A stretch of DNA of 7,071 bases from positions 1-7,071 of the forward strand of contig CAKUHW010000051.1 of the NCBI GenBank assembly GCA_934659415.1, written 5' to 3'. How positions within the stretch are numbered: position 1 is the stretch's first letter; each line of letters starts with the position of its first letter. The notes below the pieces were generated by a model. That model ran no database searches. It was not told the DNA's origin and saw only the letters and a list, made by a program, of their open reading frames with translations. The position numbers and the translations under genes are program-made. Of this stretch, positions 1-5,889 are shown piece by piece. This stretch comes from an uncultured Oscillospiraceae bacterium (GTDB lineage: Bacteria; Bacillota; Clostridia; Oscillospirales; Oscillospiraceae).

Positions 1-704
1 CTGCGGTCCAGCCCGTTGGCATAGGTCCACAGCTGTTCTCCCTGCTTTCCCAGCAGCGCGGTCAGCGCCTGTTTGTCAAAGGCGGCCAACTCGCCGATGG
101 TGGTCACGCCGTACTGCTTCAGCACACCGGCCGCGGCACGCCCCACAAACAGAAGGTCGGTCACCGGCAGCGGCCAGACGATCTTCGGGACATCCTCCTC
201 TGTGATGACCGTGGTGGCGTCCGGCTTCTTATAGTCGCTTCCCAGCTTGGCAAATATTTTATTGAAGGACACGCCCACCGAGACCGTCAGCCCCAGCTCC
301 TCCCGGACCGTCCTCCGGATCCGGTCGGCCAGCGCCCCGGCGTCGCCGCCGAAGAGGTGGAGCGAGCCGGTGACGTCCAGCCAGCTCTCATCGATGCCGA
401 AGGGCTCCACCAGGTCCGTAAAGCGCTCGTAAATGGCGTTCACCTTCCCGGAGTACGCCTCATAGAGCCGGTGGTGGGCCGGCAGCAGGACCAGCGCCGG
501 GCACTTCTGCCGCGCCTGCCAGATGGTCTCCGCCGTTTTCACCCCGCAGCGCTTGGCAGGTTCGTTCTTTGCCAGGATGATCCCGTGCCTGCTGGCCGGG
601 TCGCCGCAGACGGCCACAGGCCGCTCCCGCAGCTCCGGATGGGAGAGCAGCTCCACCGAGGCATAAAAGCAGTTGCAGTCACAGTGCAGAATCACGCGCT
701 CCAT
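1..704 (-). CDS. dinB: DinB-like Y-family DNA polymerase (DNA polymerase IV type), N-terminal part
   Basis: Partial gene: 234 complete codons are visible and the C-terminal part lies off the left edge. Y-family polymerases copy past damaged template bases with low fidelity and act during the SOS response. Visible motifs: the first metal-binding motif at residues 7-18 (HCDCNCFYASVE, D9), the catalytic pair D105-E106 in IDESWLDVT, and the conserved SFNKIFAKLGSDYKKP segment at 146-161. A helix-hairpin-helix-like stretch begins near residue 185 (LLFVGRAAAGVLKQYGV). The residue at the steric-gate position (F13 in E. coli DinB) is Tyr14, which would exclude ribonucleotides. The ATG at 704 is preceded by GAGGAGGG (711-718) with a 6-nt gap, which fixes the start. 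Transcription is probably LexA-controlled (see 738-776). It is divergent from the hydrolase at 880. Family assignment is firm; whether it is true Pol IV or another clostridial DinB paralogue cannot be settled without the C-terminus. Confidence 0.95.
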   Translation of the reverse strand, partial: MERVILHCDCNCFYASVELLSHPELRERPVAVCGDPASRHGIILAKNEPAKRCGVKTAETIWQARQKCPALVLLPAHHRLYEAYSGKVNAIYERFTDLVEPFGIDESWLDVTGSLHLFGGDAGALADRIRRTVREELGLTVSVGVSFNKIFAKLGSDYKKPDATTVITEEDVPKIVWPLPVTDLLFVGRAAAGVLKQYGVTTIGELAAFDKQALTALLGKQGEQLWTYANGLDR

Positions 705-737
705 ATGGCGCCCTCCTCGTCTCTGTCATCTGAACAC

Positions 738-766
738 AGGATAGCACACTCCCGTCTCTTTGTCAA
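738..766 (-). promoter_or_regulatory. Sigma-A-type promoter of the dinB-like gene
   Basis: Read on the minus strand, the -35 element TTGACA lies at 766-761 and the -10 element TATCCT at 743-738, separated by exactly 17 bp. The -35 is a perfect consensus match and the -10 matches in 4 of 6 bases. The -10 ends 33 bp before the ATG at 704, leaving room for a short leader with the GAGGAGGG ribosome binding site. The -35 overlaps the LexA-like box at 765-776, as expected for a repressible SOS promoter. Confidence 0.8.
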
Positions 767-776
767 ACATTCGTTC
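765..776 (-). promoter_or_regulatory. LexA (SOS) box upstream of dinB
   Basis: The minus strand reads GAACGAATGTTT. This fits all 12 positions of the core of the Gram-positive LexA consensus CGAACRNRYGTTYC; only the two outermost flanking bases differ. The last two bases of the box are the first two bases of the -35 element TTGACA, so bound LexA would block RNA polymerase. Repression of a translesion polymerase gene by LexA is established for many bacteria; its action here is inferred from site and position. The box lies about 40 bp upstream of the -35 of the opposite gene, so control of the hydrolase is less likely. Confidence 0.75.
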
Positions 777-816
777 TATTTTCCGCAAGATTTACAAAGG
801 GTTCACAGGTTCCCGC

Positions 817-845
817 TTGCACCCGGCCGCTTTGGAGAGTATGAT
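817..845 (+). promoter_or_regulatory. Promoter of the alpha/beta hydrolase gene
   Basis: TTGCAC at 817-822 and TATGAT at 840-845 are separated by 17 bp, matching the sigma-A consensus in 4 of 6 and 5 of 6 bases. The -10 lies 34 bp upstream of the chosen ATG at 880. This promoter argues against the earlier in-frame ATGs at 760 and 841, which fall upstream of or inside it. Confidence 0.65.
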
Positions 846-879
846 AAGGAAAACTGCAAAGGCCGGGAGGGTATCTTCC

Positions 880-1830
880 ATGAAAAAACGTACGATATTG
901 GGGCTGGCCGGCATCGCGGCGGCGGGAGCCGGAGCCGCCGGCGGGCTGGTGGCCCTGGGCAATCTGCTGTACAGCAACAGCGTGGCCGCCCCGGCCCGGG
1001 CGGACCGCTCGGACCGCTGGCCCACCCAGCAGGAGGGCCGGCTGTGGGCCCGGGAGGGCGAGGGCTTCTGCCCGGTGTCCGTCAGCGCGCCCGACGGGCT
1101 GGTGCTGCGGGGCTGCACCATTCTGGCCGCCGAGACAGAGCACCGCTGGGCCATCTGCATGCACGGCTACCGGGATTCCATGGAATCCATGGGCGCGGTG
1201 GCCCGCCACTATGCCGCCCTGGGCTGGAACGTGCTGCTGCCGGACCAGCGGGGCCACGGCAGGAGCGACGGCGACTATGTCGGCTGGGGCTATGACGAGC
1301 GGCTGGACCTGCTGGCCTGGGTCAATCTCATCGCCCGGCGGGACAGTGAAGCCCGCATCGTCCTCCACGGCGTGTCCATGGGGGCGGCGGCGGTCCTGCT
1401 GGCCACAGGCGGCCCGCTGCCGAAGCAGGTAAAGGCCGCCGTGTCCGACTGCGCCTACACCGCCATTGAGCCCGAGATGAAGCATGTGCTGGACCGCCGG
1501 CTGCGCAAGCGGCTGAGCATCCCGGTGCAGGTGCCCTTTGCCGCCCTCTTTTCCGTCCTGCGCCGGCTCACCCTGCGCCGGGCCGGGTACGATCTGCGGG
1601 ACGTGGCCCCCATCGAGGCTGTGGCCCGCTCCAGCACCCCCACGCTGTTCATCCACGGCGAGGAGGACCAGGTGGTCCCCCCTGCCATGCTGGGCAAGCT
1701 CTACCAGGCGGCCCGCTGCCCCAAGAGCTTTCTGGTGGTCCCCGAGGCGGGCCACACGGAGGCGGTGGGCGCCCGGCCGGACCTCTACTGGGCGGCAGTG
1801 GACTCCTTCCTGGAAAAATACATGGGTTAA
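880..1830 (+). CDS. Membrane-anchored alpha/beta hydrolase (serine aminopeptidase S33-like fold)
   Basis: The protein has 316 residues. Residues 4-31 form a short hydrophobic Ala/Gly-rich segment after MKKR, most like an uncleaved signal anchor, so the catalytic domain is probably outside the membrane. The alpha/beta hydrolase signals are clear: the oxyanion-region HGY at 95-97, PDQRGHGRSDG at 121-131, the nucleophile elbow GVSMG with Ser166, the acid Asp263 in FIHGEEDQVVP and the catalytic His292 in EAGHTEA. The order and spacing suit the YqkD/BEM46-like peptidase or esterase group; the substrate cannot be predicted. The start at 880 is chosen because GGGAGG (865-870) stands 9 nt upstream and the promoter -10 is at 840-845. 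A further in-frame ATG at 760 would add 40 residues without a ribosome binding site. The gene appears monocistronic and ends before the hairpin at 1859-1887. Confidence 0.88.
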   Translation: MKKRTILGLAGIAAAGAGAAGGLVALGNLLYSNSVAAPARADRSDRWPTQQEGRLWAREGEGFCPVSVSAPDGLVLRGCTILAAETEHRWAICMHGYRDSMESMGAVARHYAALGWNVLLPDQRGHGRSDGDYVGWGYDERLDLLAWVNLIARRDSEARIVLHGVSMGAAAVLLATGGPLPKQVKAAVSDCAYTAIEPEMKHVLDRRLRKRLSIPVQVPFAALFSVLRRLTLRRAGYDLRDVAPIEAVARSSTPTLFIHGEEDQVVPPAMLGKLYQAARCPKSFLVVPEAGHTEAVGARPDLYWAAVDSFLEKYMG

Positions 1831-1846
1831 AGCCCTCTCGCTTCTT

Positions 1847-1895
1847 CCCAAAAAGTTGGGCCAGGCAGAGCAATGCTCTGCCTGGCCGTCTTATT
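1847..1895. terminator. Probable bidirectional Rho-independent terminator
   Basis: A perfect 13-bp inverted repeat, GGCCAGGCAGAGC at 1859-1871 and GCTCTGCCTGGCC at 1875-1887, has a 3-nt loop. On the plus strand it is followed by the T-rich stretch GTCTTATTTCTGTT. On the minus strand it is followed, after four bases, by five T residues (1854-1850). It lies between the stop of the hydrolase (1830) and the stop of the DUF896 gene (1908), so it can end both converging transcripts. Confidence 0.88.
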
Positions 1896-1907
1896 TCTGT
1901 TCCAACC

Positions 1908-2135
1908 TCAGCTTTTCAGCTCTTCCCTGCGCTCCCTCTTGGGCAGCTTATGCCTGGTGCCGTCCGGCTCCACCACCCAGGTGTTCTCCAGCTGGCTCAC
2001 CAGGTTCTCCTTCACGCTGTCCAGGTACTCCCGGCGCAGCCGGGCCCGCTCGGCCTGCTCCTCCGCGGTGAGGGTCTCCCCCGCCTTCACCCGGCGGGCA
2101 AGCTCGTTGATGCGGTCGATCTTGCTCTGTTCCAT
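1908..2135 (-). CDS. DUF896 / UPF0291 (YnzC-like) small protein
   Basis: The protein has 75 residues, the usual size of this family. Residues 5-53 match the expected two-helix pattern: KIDRINELARR, then a charged turn with LTAEEQAERARLRREYLDS, then VKENLVSQLENTWVVEPDGT and a basic tail LPKRERREEL. B. subtilis YnzC has the same helix-turn-helix-like hairpin and a similar tail; its biochemical role is not established. It is the last gene of the exporter-ylmH-DUF896 block. Its ATG shares one base with the ylmH stop codon (TAATG), and GGAGAGG (2150-2144) with an 8-nt gap supports the start. In B. subtilis ynzC sits in the LexA-controlled yneA-yneB-ynzC operon; here it has a different operon partner and I see no SOS box in the operon's promoter. 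Confidence 0.9.
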   Translation of the reverse strand: MEQSKIDRINELARRVKAGETLTAEEQAERARLRREYLDSVKENLVSQLENTWVVEPDGTRHKLPKRERREELKS

Positions 2136-2926
2136 TACAGATACCTCTCCATTTCAATGATGATCCGGCCCTTTCTGGACTGGCCGCCCACGCTCTTCAG
2201 GACGCATTTGCCCAGCCCCCGGCAGGTGATCACGCTTCCCTGGGCCACAGCCCGGTCCCCCTTCAGGCACTCCCGGTGGTCCAGAGAGACGCGGCCCGCC
2301 GCGATCAGCTCCGCAGCCCTGCCTCTGGACAGGGAAAAGCCCGCCGCTGTCACCGCGTCCAGCCGGAGAGTGGCCACCGTGTCGTGGACGAGCCGCACCT
2401 GGACCGGCGCGGGGGACAGCTCCGCCAGAGGGATCTCCCGCAGCTTCAGGCGGTACCGCCCCGCCTGGTCGAACTGGCTGAGCACGATGGGGGCGGCCTC
2501 CTTCAGCGCCACGATCTGGGCGCTGCCCTCTCCCACCAGGATATCCCCCAGCTTGTCCCGGGTGAGGCCCGTGCCCATCAGGCCGCCCAGCAGGTCCCGG
2601 TGGGTGAGGGCCGCCCCCGGAGGGAAGGCGGCCTCCAGCGCCGCCAGAACGTCCGCCGGGTCAAAGTCCTCCGGCTCCTGCCAGTCGGGCAGAAACACGC
2701 ACACCGTCCGCTCCGCCCCGGCCCAGCCGCCGGCAAACAGATGCTTCGGGTGCCCGCAGGCGGCCAGCAGCGGCTCGACCGCCGCCCGCTGCGCCGGAGA
2801 GAGGAACTGGGTGGAGCAGGGGATAGACCGGCTCTGGGCGCGCTCCATCTGATCCAGCACCCGGGCCAGCACCAGCCGCTCCTCCTGGTCGGCGGAAAAT
2901 CTGTTCAGCAGCTCCGTCTTATTCAT
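2135..2926 (-). CDS. ylmH: YlmH-family S4-domain RNA-binding protein
   Basis: The protein has 263 residues, close to the family's usual length. The N-terminal two-thirds is the YlmH-specific region, with the hallmark THRDLLGGLMGTGLTRDKLGDIL-type segment at residues 108-130. The C-terminal S4 RNA-binding domain spans about 187-250 and includes LDAVTAAGFSLSRGRAAELI and AGRVSLD. B. subtilis YlmH has been reported to bind the 50S subunit in ribosome-associated quality control, as a functional relative of RqcP; a similar role here is inferred from homology. In many Firmicutes the gene sits in the division cluster just before divIVA. Here it lies between an ABC exporter, with an ATGA overlap at 2926-2923, and a DUF896 gene. 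No strong ribosome binding site precedes it, so translation is probably coupled to the exporter's stop codon. Confidence 0.92.
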   Translation of the reverse strand: MNKTELLNRFSADQEERLVLARVLDQMERAQSRSIPCSTQFLSPAQRAAVEPLLAACGHPKHLFAGGWAGAERTVCVFLPDWQEPEDFDPADVLAALEAAFPPGAALTHRDLLGGLMGTGLTRDKLGDILVGEGSAQIVALKEAAPIVLSQFDQAGRYRLKLREIPLAELSPAPVQVRLVHDTVATLRLDAVTAAGFSLSRGRAAELIAAGRVSLDHRECLKGDRAVAQGSVITCRGLGKCVLKSVGGQSRKGRIIIEMERYL

Positions 2927-4671
2927 ACGGGCACGCTCTTCTGGGCGTTGTACAGCCGCGCGTACTCCCCGCCGGAGCGCAGCAGCTGCTCGTGGGTGCC
3001 CTCCTCCACGATGTGGTTGTGGTCCACCACCAGGATGCGGTGGGCATTACGGACGGTGGAGAGGCGGTGGGCGATGATCAGGGTGGTGCGCCCCCTGGAC
3101 AGCTCGTCAAAGGCGGCCTGGATATGGGCCTCGGTGACGGAGTCCAGGGCGGAGGTGGCCTCGTCCAGAATGAGAATGGGGGGATTTTTCAGAAAGATGC
3201 GCGCGATGGACACCCGCTGCTTCTGCCCCCCGGAGAGCATGACCCCCCGCTCGCCCACATAGGTATCAAATCCATCCGGCATAGCCATGATGTCGTCGTA
3301 GATCTCCGCCCTGCGGGCGGCCTCCACCACCTCGGTCTCGGTGGCGTCCGGTCTGCCGTAGCGGATGTTCTCCAGAATGGTGCCCGCAAAGAGGAACACA
3401 TCCTGCTGCACGATGCCGATGTTCTGCCGCAGGGAGTGCTGGGTCACGCTGCGCACGTCCTGTCCGTCGATCAGCACCCGGCCGGCGGTGACGTCGTAAA
3501 AGCGGGGGATCAGCTGGCAGAGGGTGGATTTGCCGCCGCCGGAGGGGCCCACCACCGCCACGGTCTCCCCCTGGGGGATGTGGATGGACACATGCTCCAG
3601 CACCTCGTCCCCGCCGTCATAGTGGAAGGACACGTCGTCCACCAGAATGTCGCCCCGGGCCGTGCCCATGCTCCGGGCATCCGGCGCGTCCTGCACGGCG
3701 GGCTCGCAGCGCATCAGCTCCACAAAGCGCTTGAACCCGGCCATGCCGTTGAGATACTGCTCCACAAAGGCGGCCAGCTTGCGCACCGGGGTGAGAAAGG
3801 TGGAGATATAGAGGGAGAAGGTGATCAGGTCCACCAGGTCCATCTCCCCCCGCATGATGAAAAACCCGCCCACGGCGATGGTGAGCACATTCATCACCGG
3901 CAGGGCAAACTCCAGCCCGGCGTTATAGGTGGCCATCGCCTTGTAGTAGCCCCGCTTGGCGCCCTTGAACTGCTCGTTGGAGGCGCGGAACTTCTCCCGC
4001 TCGGCGTCCTCGTTGGCGAAGGCCTTGGCCGTGCGCATCCCGGAGATGGAGGACTCCAGCTGGCCGTTGATGCCCGCCATGGTCTGCTTGACCTCCACCG
4101 AGGCCCCCACCATGCGCCTGCGCTGAAAAATGGTGAACAGGGCAAACACCGGCACCACGGCAAATACCACCAGCGCCAGCTTCCACTGGATGGTGAGCAT
4201 CAGGCAGAGGGCGCCGATGAGGGTGATGACCGAAATGAGCAGATCCTCCGGCCCGTGGTGGGCCAGCTCGGTGATCTCGAACAGGTCCGTGGTGGCCCGG
4301 CTCATCAGCTGGCCGGTGCGGTTCTTGTCATAAAAGGAGAAGGACAGGTCCTGCATATGGCTGAACAGGTCCCGGCGGATGTCCGCCTCGATGCGCACGC
4401 CCATCATATGGCCCTTGTAGGTCACAATGTACTGCATCACTGCCCGCAGGGCGTAGGCCGCCAGAAGAATGGCCATTACGGCGAAAAAGGCCCCGAACTT
4501 TGTCTGGGGCAGCAGCTCGTTCAGGGCCCGGCGGCTGGTGTAGGGAAACACCAGATCCACCAGGGCAATGCACACCGCGCACACCATGTCCAGGATGAAC
4601 AGCCCCAGGTGCGGTTTATAGTAGGAGAAAAAAATGGAGAGGTATCCCCGTTGGAAACGATCCTTCTGCAT
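2923..4671 (-). CDS. ABC exporter half-transporter (fused permease and ATPase)
   Basis: The protein has 582 residues, the standard length of a homodimer-type exporter such as MsbA or BmrA. The N-terminal ABC transmembrane type-1 domain (about residues 20-310) has six hydrophobic segments near 22-42, 60-84, 142-160, 164-182, 252-272 and 280-298. The nucleotide-binding domain begins near 341. It has Walker A GPSGGGKST (375-383), the Q-loop glutamine at 422-423, the signature LSGGQ (479-483), Walker B ILILDE with catalytic Glu504, the D-loop SALD (507-510) and the H-loop His535. All ATPase motifs are intact. The transported substrate (drug, lipid or peptide) cannot be read from the sequence. The ATG at 4671 has AAGGAG (4686-4681) 9 nt upstream. 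It is the first gene of the block with ylmH and the DUF896 gene. No partner half-transporter is adjacent, which favours a homodimer. Confidence 0.95.
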   Translation of the reverse strand: MQKDRFQRGYLSIFFSYYKPHLGLFILDMVCAVCIALVDLVFPYTSRRALNELLPQTKFGAFFAVMAILLAAYALRAVMQYIVTYKGHMMGVRIEADIRRDLFSHMQDLSFSFYDKNRTGQLMSRATTDLFEITELAHHGPEDLLISVITLIGALCLMLTIQWKLALVVFAVVPVFALFTIFQRRRMVGASVEVKQTMAGINGQLESSISGMRTAKAFANEDAEREKFRASNEQFKGAKRGYYKAMATYNAGLEFALPVMNVLTIAVGGFFIMRGEMDLVDLITFSLYISTFLTPVRKLAAFVEQYLNGMAGFKRFVELMRCEPAVQDAPDARSMGTARGDILVDDVSFHYDGGDEVLEHVSIHIPQGETVAVVGPSGGGKSTLCQLIPRFYDVTAGRVLIDGQDVRSVTQHSLRQNIGIVQQDVFLFAGTILENIRYGRPDATETEVVEAARRAEIYDDIMAMPDGFDTYVGERGVMLSGGQKQRVSIARIFLKNPPILILDEATSALDSVTEAHIQAAFDELSRGRTTLIIAHRLSTVRNAHRILVVDHNHIVEEGTHEQLLRSGGEYARLYNAQKSVPV

Positions 4672-4705
4672 GGGTCAATGCTCCTTGTCCGAATAGTTGT
4701 TTTCT

Positions 4706-4735
4706 ATCATAATCCATCCGCTCCCCCCTTGTCAA
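4706..4735 (-). promoter_or_regulatory. Promoter of the ABC exporter-ylmH-DUF896 operon
   Basis: On the minus strand TTGACA (4735-4730) is followed after 18 bp by TATGAT (4711-4706). The -35 is a perfect match and the -10 matches in 5 of 6 bases. The -10 ends 34 bp before the ATG at 4671. The -35 shares five of its six bases with the -35 of the divergent permease promoter. Confidence 0.78.
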
Positions 4736-4757
4736 CTCTCCCTCCGGCGTATATAAT
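4729..4757 (+). promoter_or_regulatory. Promoter of the AEC permease gene, sharing its -35 with the exporter promoter
   Basis: TTGTCA at 4729-4734 and the perfect -10 TATAAT at 4752-4757 are separated by 17 bp. The -35 occupies nearly the same bases as the exporter's -35 (4730-4735), read in the opposite direction. The leader from the -10 to the ATG at 4838 is about 80 nt and holds two palindromes. Confidence 0.78.
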
Positions 4758-4771
4758 AGAGGTAATGCTAA

Positions 4772-4789
4772 GAAATGCAACTGCATTTC
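4772..4789. promoter_or_regulatory. Palindrome in the permease leader, candidate operator 1
   Basis: GAAATGCA at 4772-4779 and TGCATTTC at 4782-4789 form a perfect 8-bp inverted repeat with a 2-bp centre. It starts 15 bp after the TATAAT element, at or just past the expected transcription start, where a repressor could block initiation. I do not recognise it as a known regulator's site. It could also form a small RNA hairpin, but it has no T-tract after it, so it is not a terminator. Confidence 0.45.
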
Positions 4790-4801
4790 ATTATGTAAAA
4801 C

Positions 4802-4816
4802 ATCCTGTGACAGGAT
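4802..4816. promoter_or_regulatory. Palindrome in the permease leader, candidate operator 2 or leader hairpin
   Basis: ATCCTGT and ACAGGAT (4802-4808 and 4810-4816) are perfect 7-bp arms around one central base. The site ends 5 bases before the AGAGGT ribosome binding site (4822-4827). It could bind a dimeric regulator, or fold in the mRNA close to the ribosome binding site. Either role is inference from symmetry and position only. Confidence 0.4.
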
Positions 4817-4837
4817 CTGAAAGAGGTAGAGAAAGCA

Positions 4838-5773
4838 ATGCTCAACGATTTTCTTGTGGTGGCCGGCAGCGTGGTGACCCTGTTCCTTATGATGGGAGTG
4901 GGGTTCTTTCTGGGAAAGAAACAGATTCTGGCCGGGTCCACCCTCTCCCAGCTGTCCACCACCCTGCTGTATGTGGTGTGTCCGCTGATCACAGTGAGCT
5001 CCATGATGAATGAGACCCGGGACGCCGCCACCGTCCACCAGGTCCTGGTGTCCCTGGCCGCGCTCATCGGGACCTATGTGCTGAACGCGCTGCTCATTCA
5101 GCTGTGCTTCCGCCGCACCCCGCCGGAGCGCCGGGGCGTGATGCGCTTTGCCTCCGTGTACGGCAACACCATCTTTATGGGCATGCCCCTCATCCAGGCG
5201 GCCATGGGCCCGGCGGGGATGATCCCGGTGATCATCACCATGGGCACCTTCAGCGCCGCCACCTGGTCCCACGGCGCCGCCCTCATCGGCGGCCGGGAGG
5301 GGATGTCCGCCAGGAAGGCGGTGCTCAACCCGGGGGTGATCTCCTTTGTCATCGCCCTGCTCTTCTTCGCCGCCCAGATCAGGCTTCCCGCCCCCATCAC
5401 CAACGCCATGGGCTATCTGAGCAACCTGAACACTCCCCTGGCCATGCTCATCATCGGCGCGCAGATGGCCTCGGCGGACCTGCGCTCGGTGTTCACCGAC
5501 CGCTCGCTCTACTCCGTGGCGGCCCTCAAGCTCATCGCCGCGCCCCTGGTGACCATGCTGGTGCTGCTCCCCTTCCGGCTGGATCCCGATGTCTACACCT
5601 CCATGGCCATTCTGGCCGCCTGCCCCACCGCGGGCTCCACCAGCCTGTTCTGCCAGCTGCTGGGGAAGGACTCCGCCCTCTCCGCCAGGCTCATCACCCT
5701 CACCACCCTCATCTCTCTGGTGACGCTGCCCCTGGTGGCCACCGCCGCCAAGGCCGTCGCGGGGCTGTTCTGA
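4838..5773 (+). CDS. AEC-family (auxin efflux carrier-like) membrane permease
   Basis: The protein has 311 residues, typical of bacterial AEC transporters such as the YfdV or MleP group, with about ten hydrophobic segments in two five-helix halves. First half: 5-25, about 38-56, 68-90, 105-120 and 127-150. Second half: from about 165-181 through 195-212, 224-245, 252-272 and 284-310. Family signposts are YGNTIFMGMPL (108-118) in the first half, and LNPGVISF (163-170), NTPLAMLIIGAQMA (198-211) and ACPTAGSTSLFCQLLGKD (261-278) in the second. Members move organic anions such as malate or other carboxylates across the cytoplasmic membrane; the substrate here is unknown. The ATG at 4838 has AGAGGT 10 nt upstream. 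It is transcribed away from the ABC exporter from an overlapping promoter. Confidence 0.9.
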   Translation: MLNDFLVVAGSVVTLFLMMGVGFFLGKKQILAGSTLSQLSTTLLYVVCPLITVSSMMNETRDAATVHQVLVSLAALIGTYVLNALLIQLCFRRTPPERRGVMRFASVYGNTIFMGMPLIQAAMGPAGMIPVIITMGTFSAATWSHGAALIGGREGMSARKAVLNPGVISFVIALLFFAAQIRLPAPITNAMGYLSNLNTPLAMLIIGAQMASADLRSVFTDRSLYSVAALKLIAAPLVTMLVLLPFRLDPDVYTSMAILAACPTAGSTSLFCQLLGKDSALSARLITLTTLISLVTLPLVATAAKAVAGLF

Positions 5774-5805
5774 GCGCACTGTTCAAAAATGCTTTGCGCT
5801 TTATT
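5773..5805 (+). terminator. Weak hairpin after the permease gene, possible terminator
   Basis: AGCGCA (5773-5778) and TGCGCT (5795-5800) can pair, with a 16-nt loop, and are followed by TTATTC. The stem is only 6 bp and the loop is long, so termination would be inefficient. It begins on the last base of the permease stop codon. The 116-bp gap and a candidate promoter downstream make separate transcription of htrA plausible, but read-through is also possible. Confidence 0.3.
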
Positions 5806-5844
5806 CAAAATCAATTTGAATTCCGGTCATACTATGGACATATT
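5803..5844 (+). promoter_or_regulatory. Candidate htrA promoter with overlapping palindrome
   Basis: TTGAAT (5816-5821) and CATATT (5839-5844) are 17 bp apart, each matching the sigma-A consensus in 4 of 6 bases, so this is a modest promoter prediction. The -35 lies inside a palindrome, ATTCAAA (5803-5809) and TTTGAAT (5815-5821) around a 5-bp centre. A regulator bound there would overlap the -35. No site of a known stress regulator is recognised; this AT-rich stretch stands out from its GC-rich surroundings, as promoter DNA often does. Confidence 0.4.
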
Positions 5845-5889
5845 TTTGCTTTACCCTAAGGGCACAAACAAAGGCAAGGAGTGACCGAT

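Noticed and set aside
800..812. Direct repeat GGTTC-ACA-GGTTC in the dinB/hydrolase gap
   Set aside because: Two five-base copies are too short to distinguish from chance and do not fit LexA half-site geometry.
760..879. Upstream in-frame ATGs (760 and 841) that would lengthen the hydrolase
   Set aside because: The ATG at 760 overlaps the dinB -35 region and the one at 841 lies inside the hydrolase -10 element. Only the ATG at 880 has a well-spaced GGGAGG and yields a clean signal-anchor N-terminus.
357..1295. A 312-codon plus-strand open frame spanning dinB and the hydrolase start
   Set aside because: It crosses two unrelated genes and their promoters in wrong frames and encodes no recognisable domain.
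763..1851. A 362-codon open frame on the minus strand opposite the hydrolase
   Set aside because: It is the antisense shadow of a gene with a complete catalytic triad; its composition is Gly/His/Gln-biased and it runs through the dinB promoter and LexA box.
2992..5013. A 673-codon open frame on the plus strand, antisense to the ABC exporter
   Set aside because: It lies opposite a gene with every ABC motif intact. Its translation is rich in His, Gly, Gln and Leu with no recognisable domain, as expected from the antisense frame of a GC-rich gene. It also runs across the divergent promoter region.
4616..5779. A 387-codon open frame on the minus strand opposite the AEC permease
   Set aside because: Low-complexity Gly/His/Glu translation, no credible ribosome binding site, and a convincing permease on the other strand.
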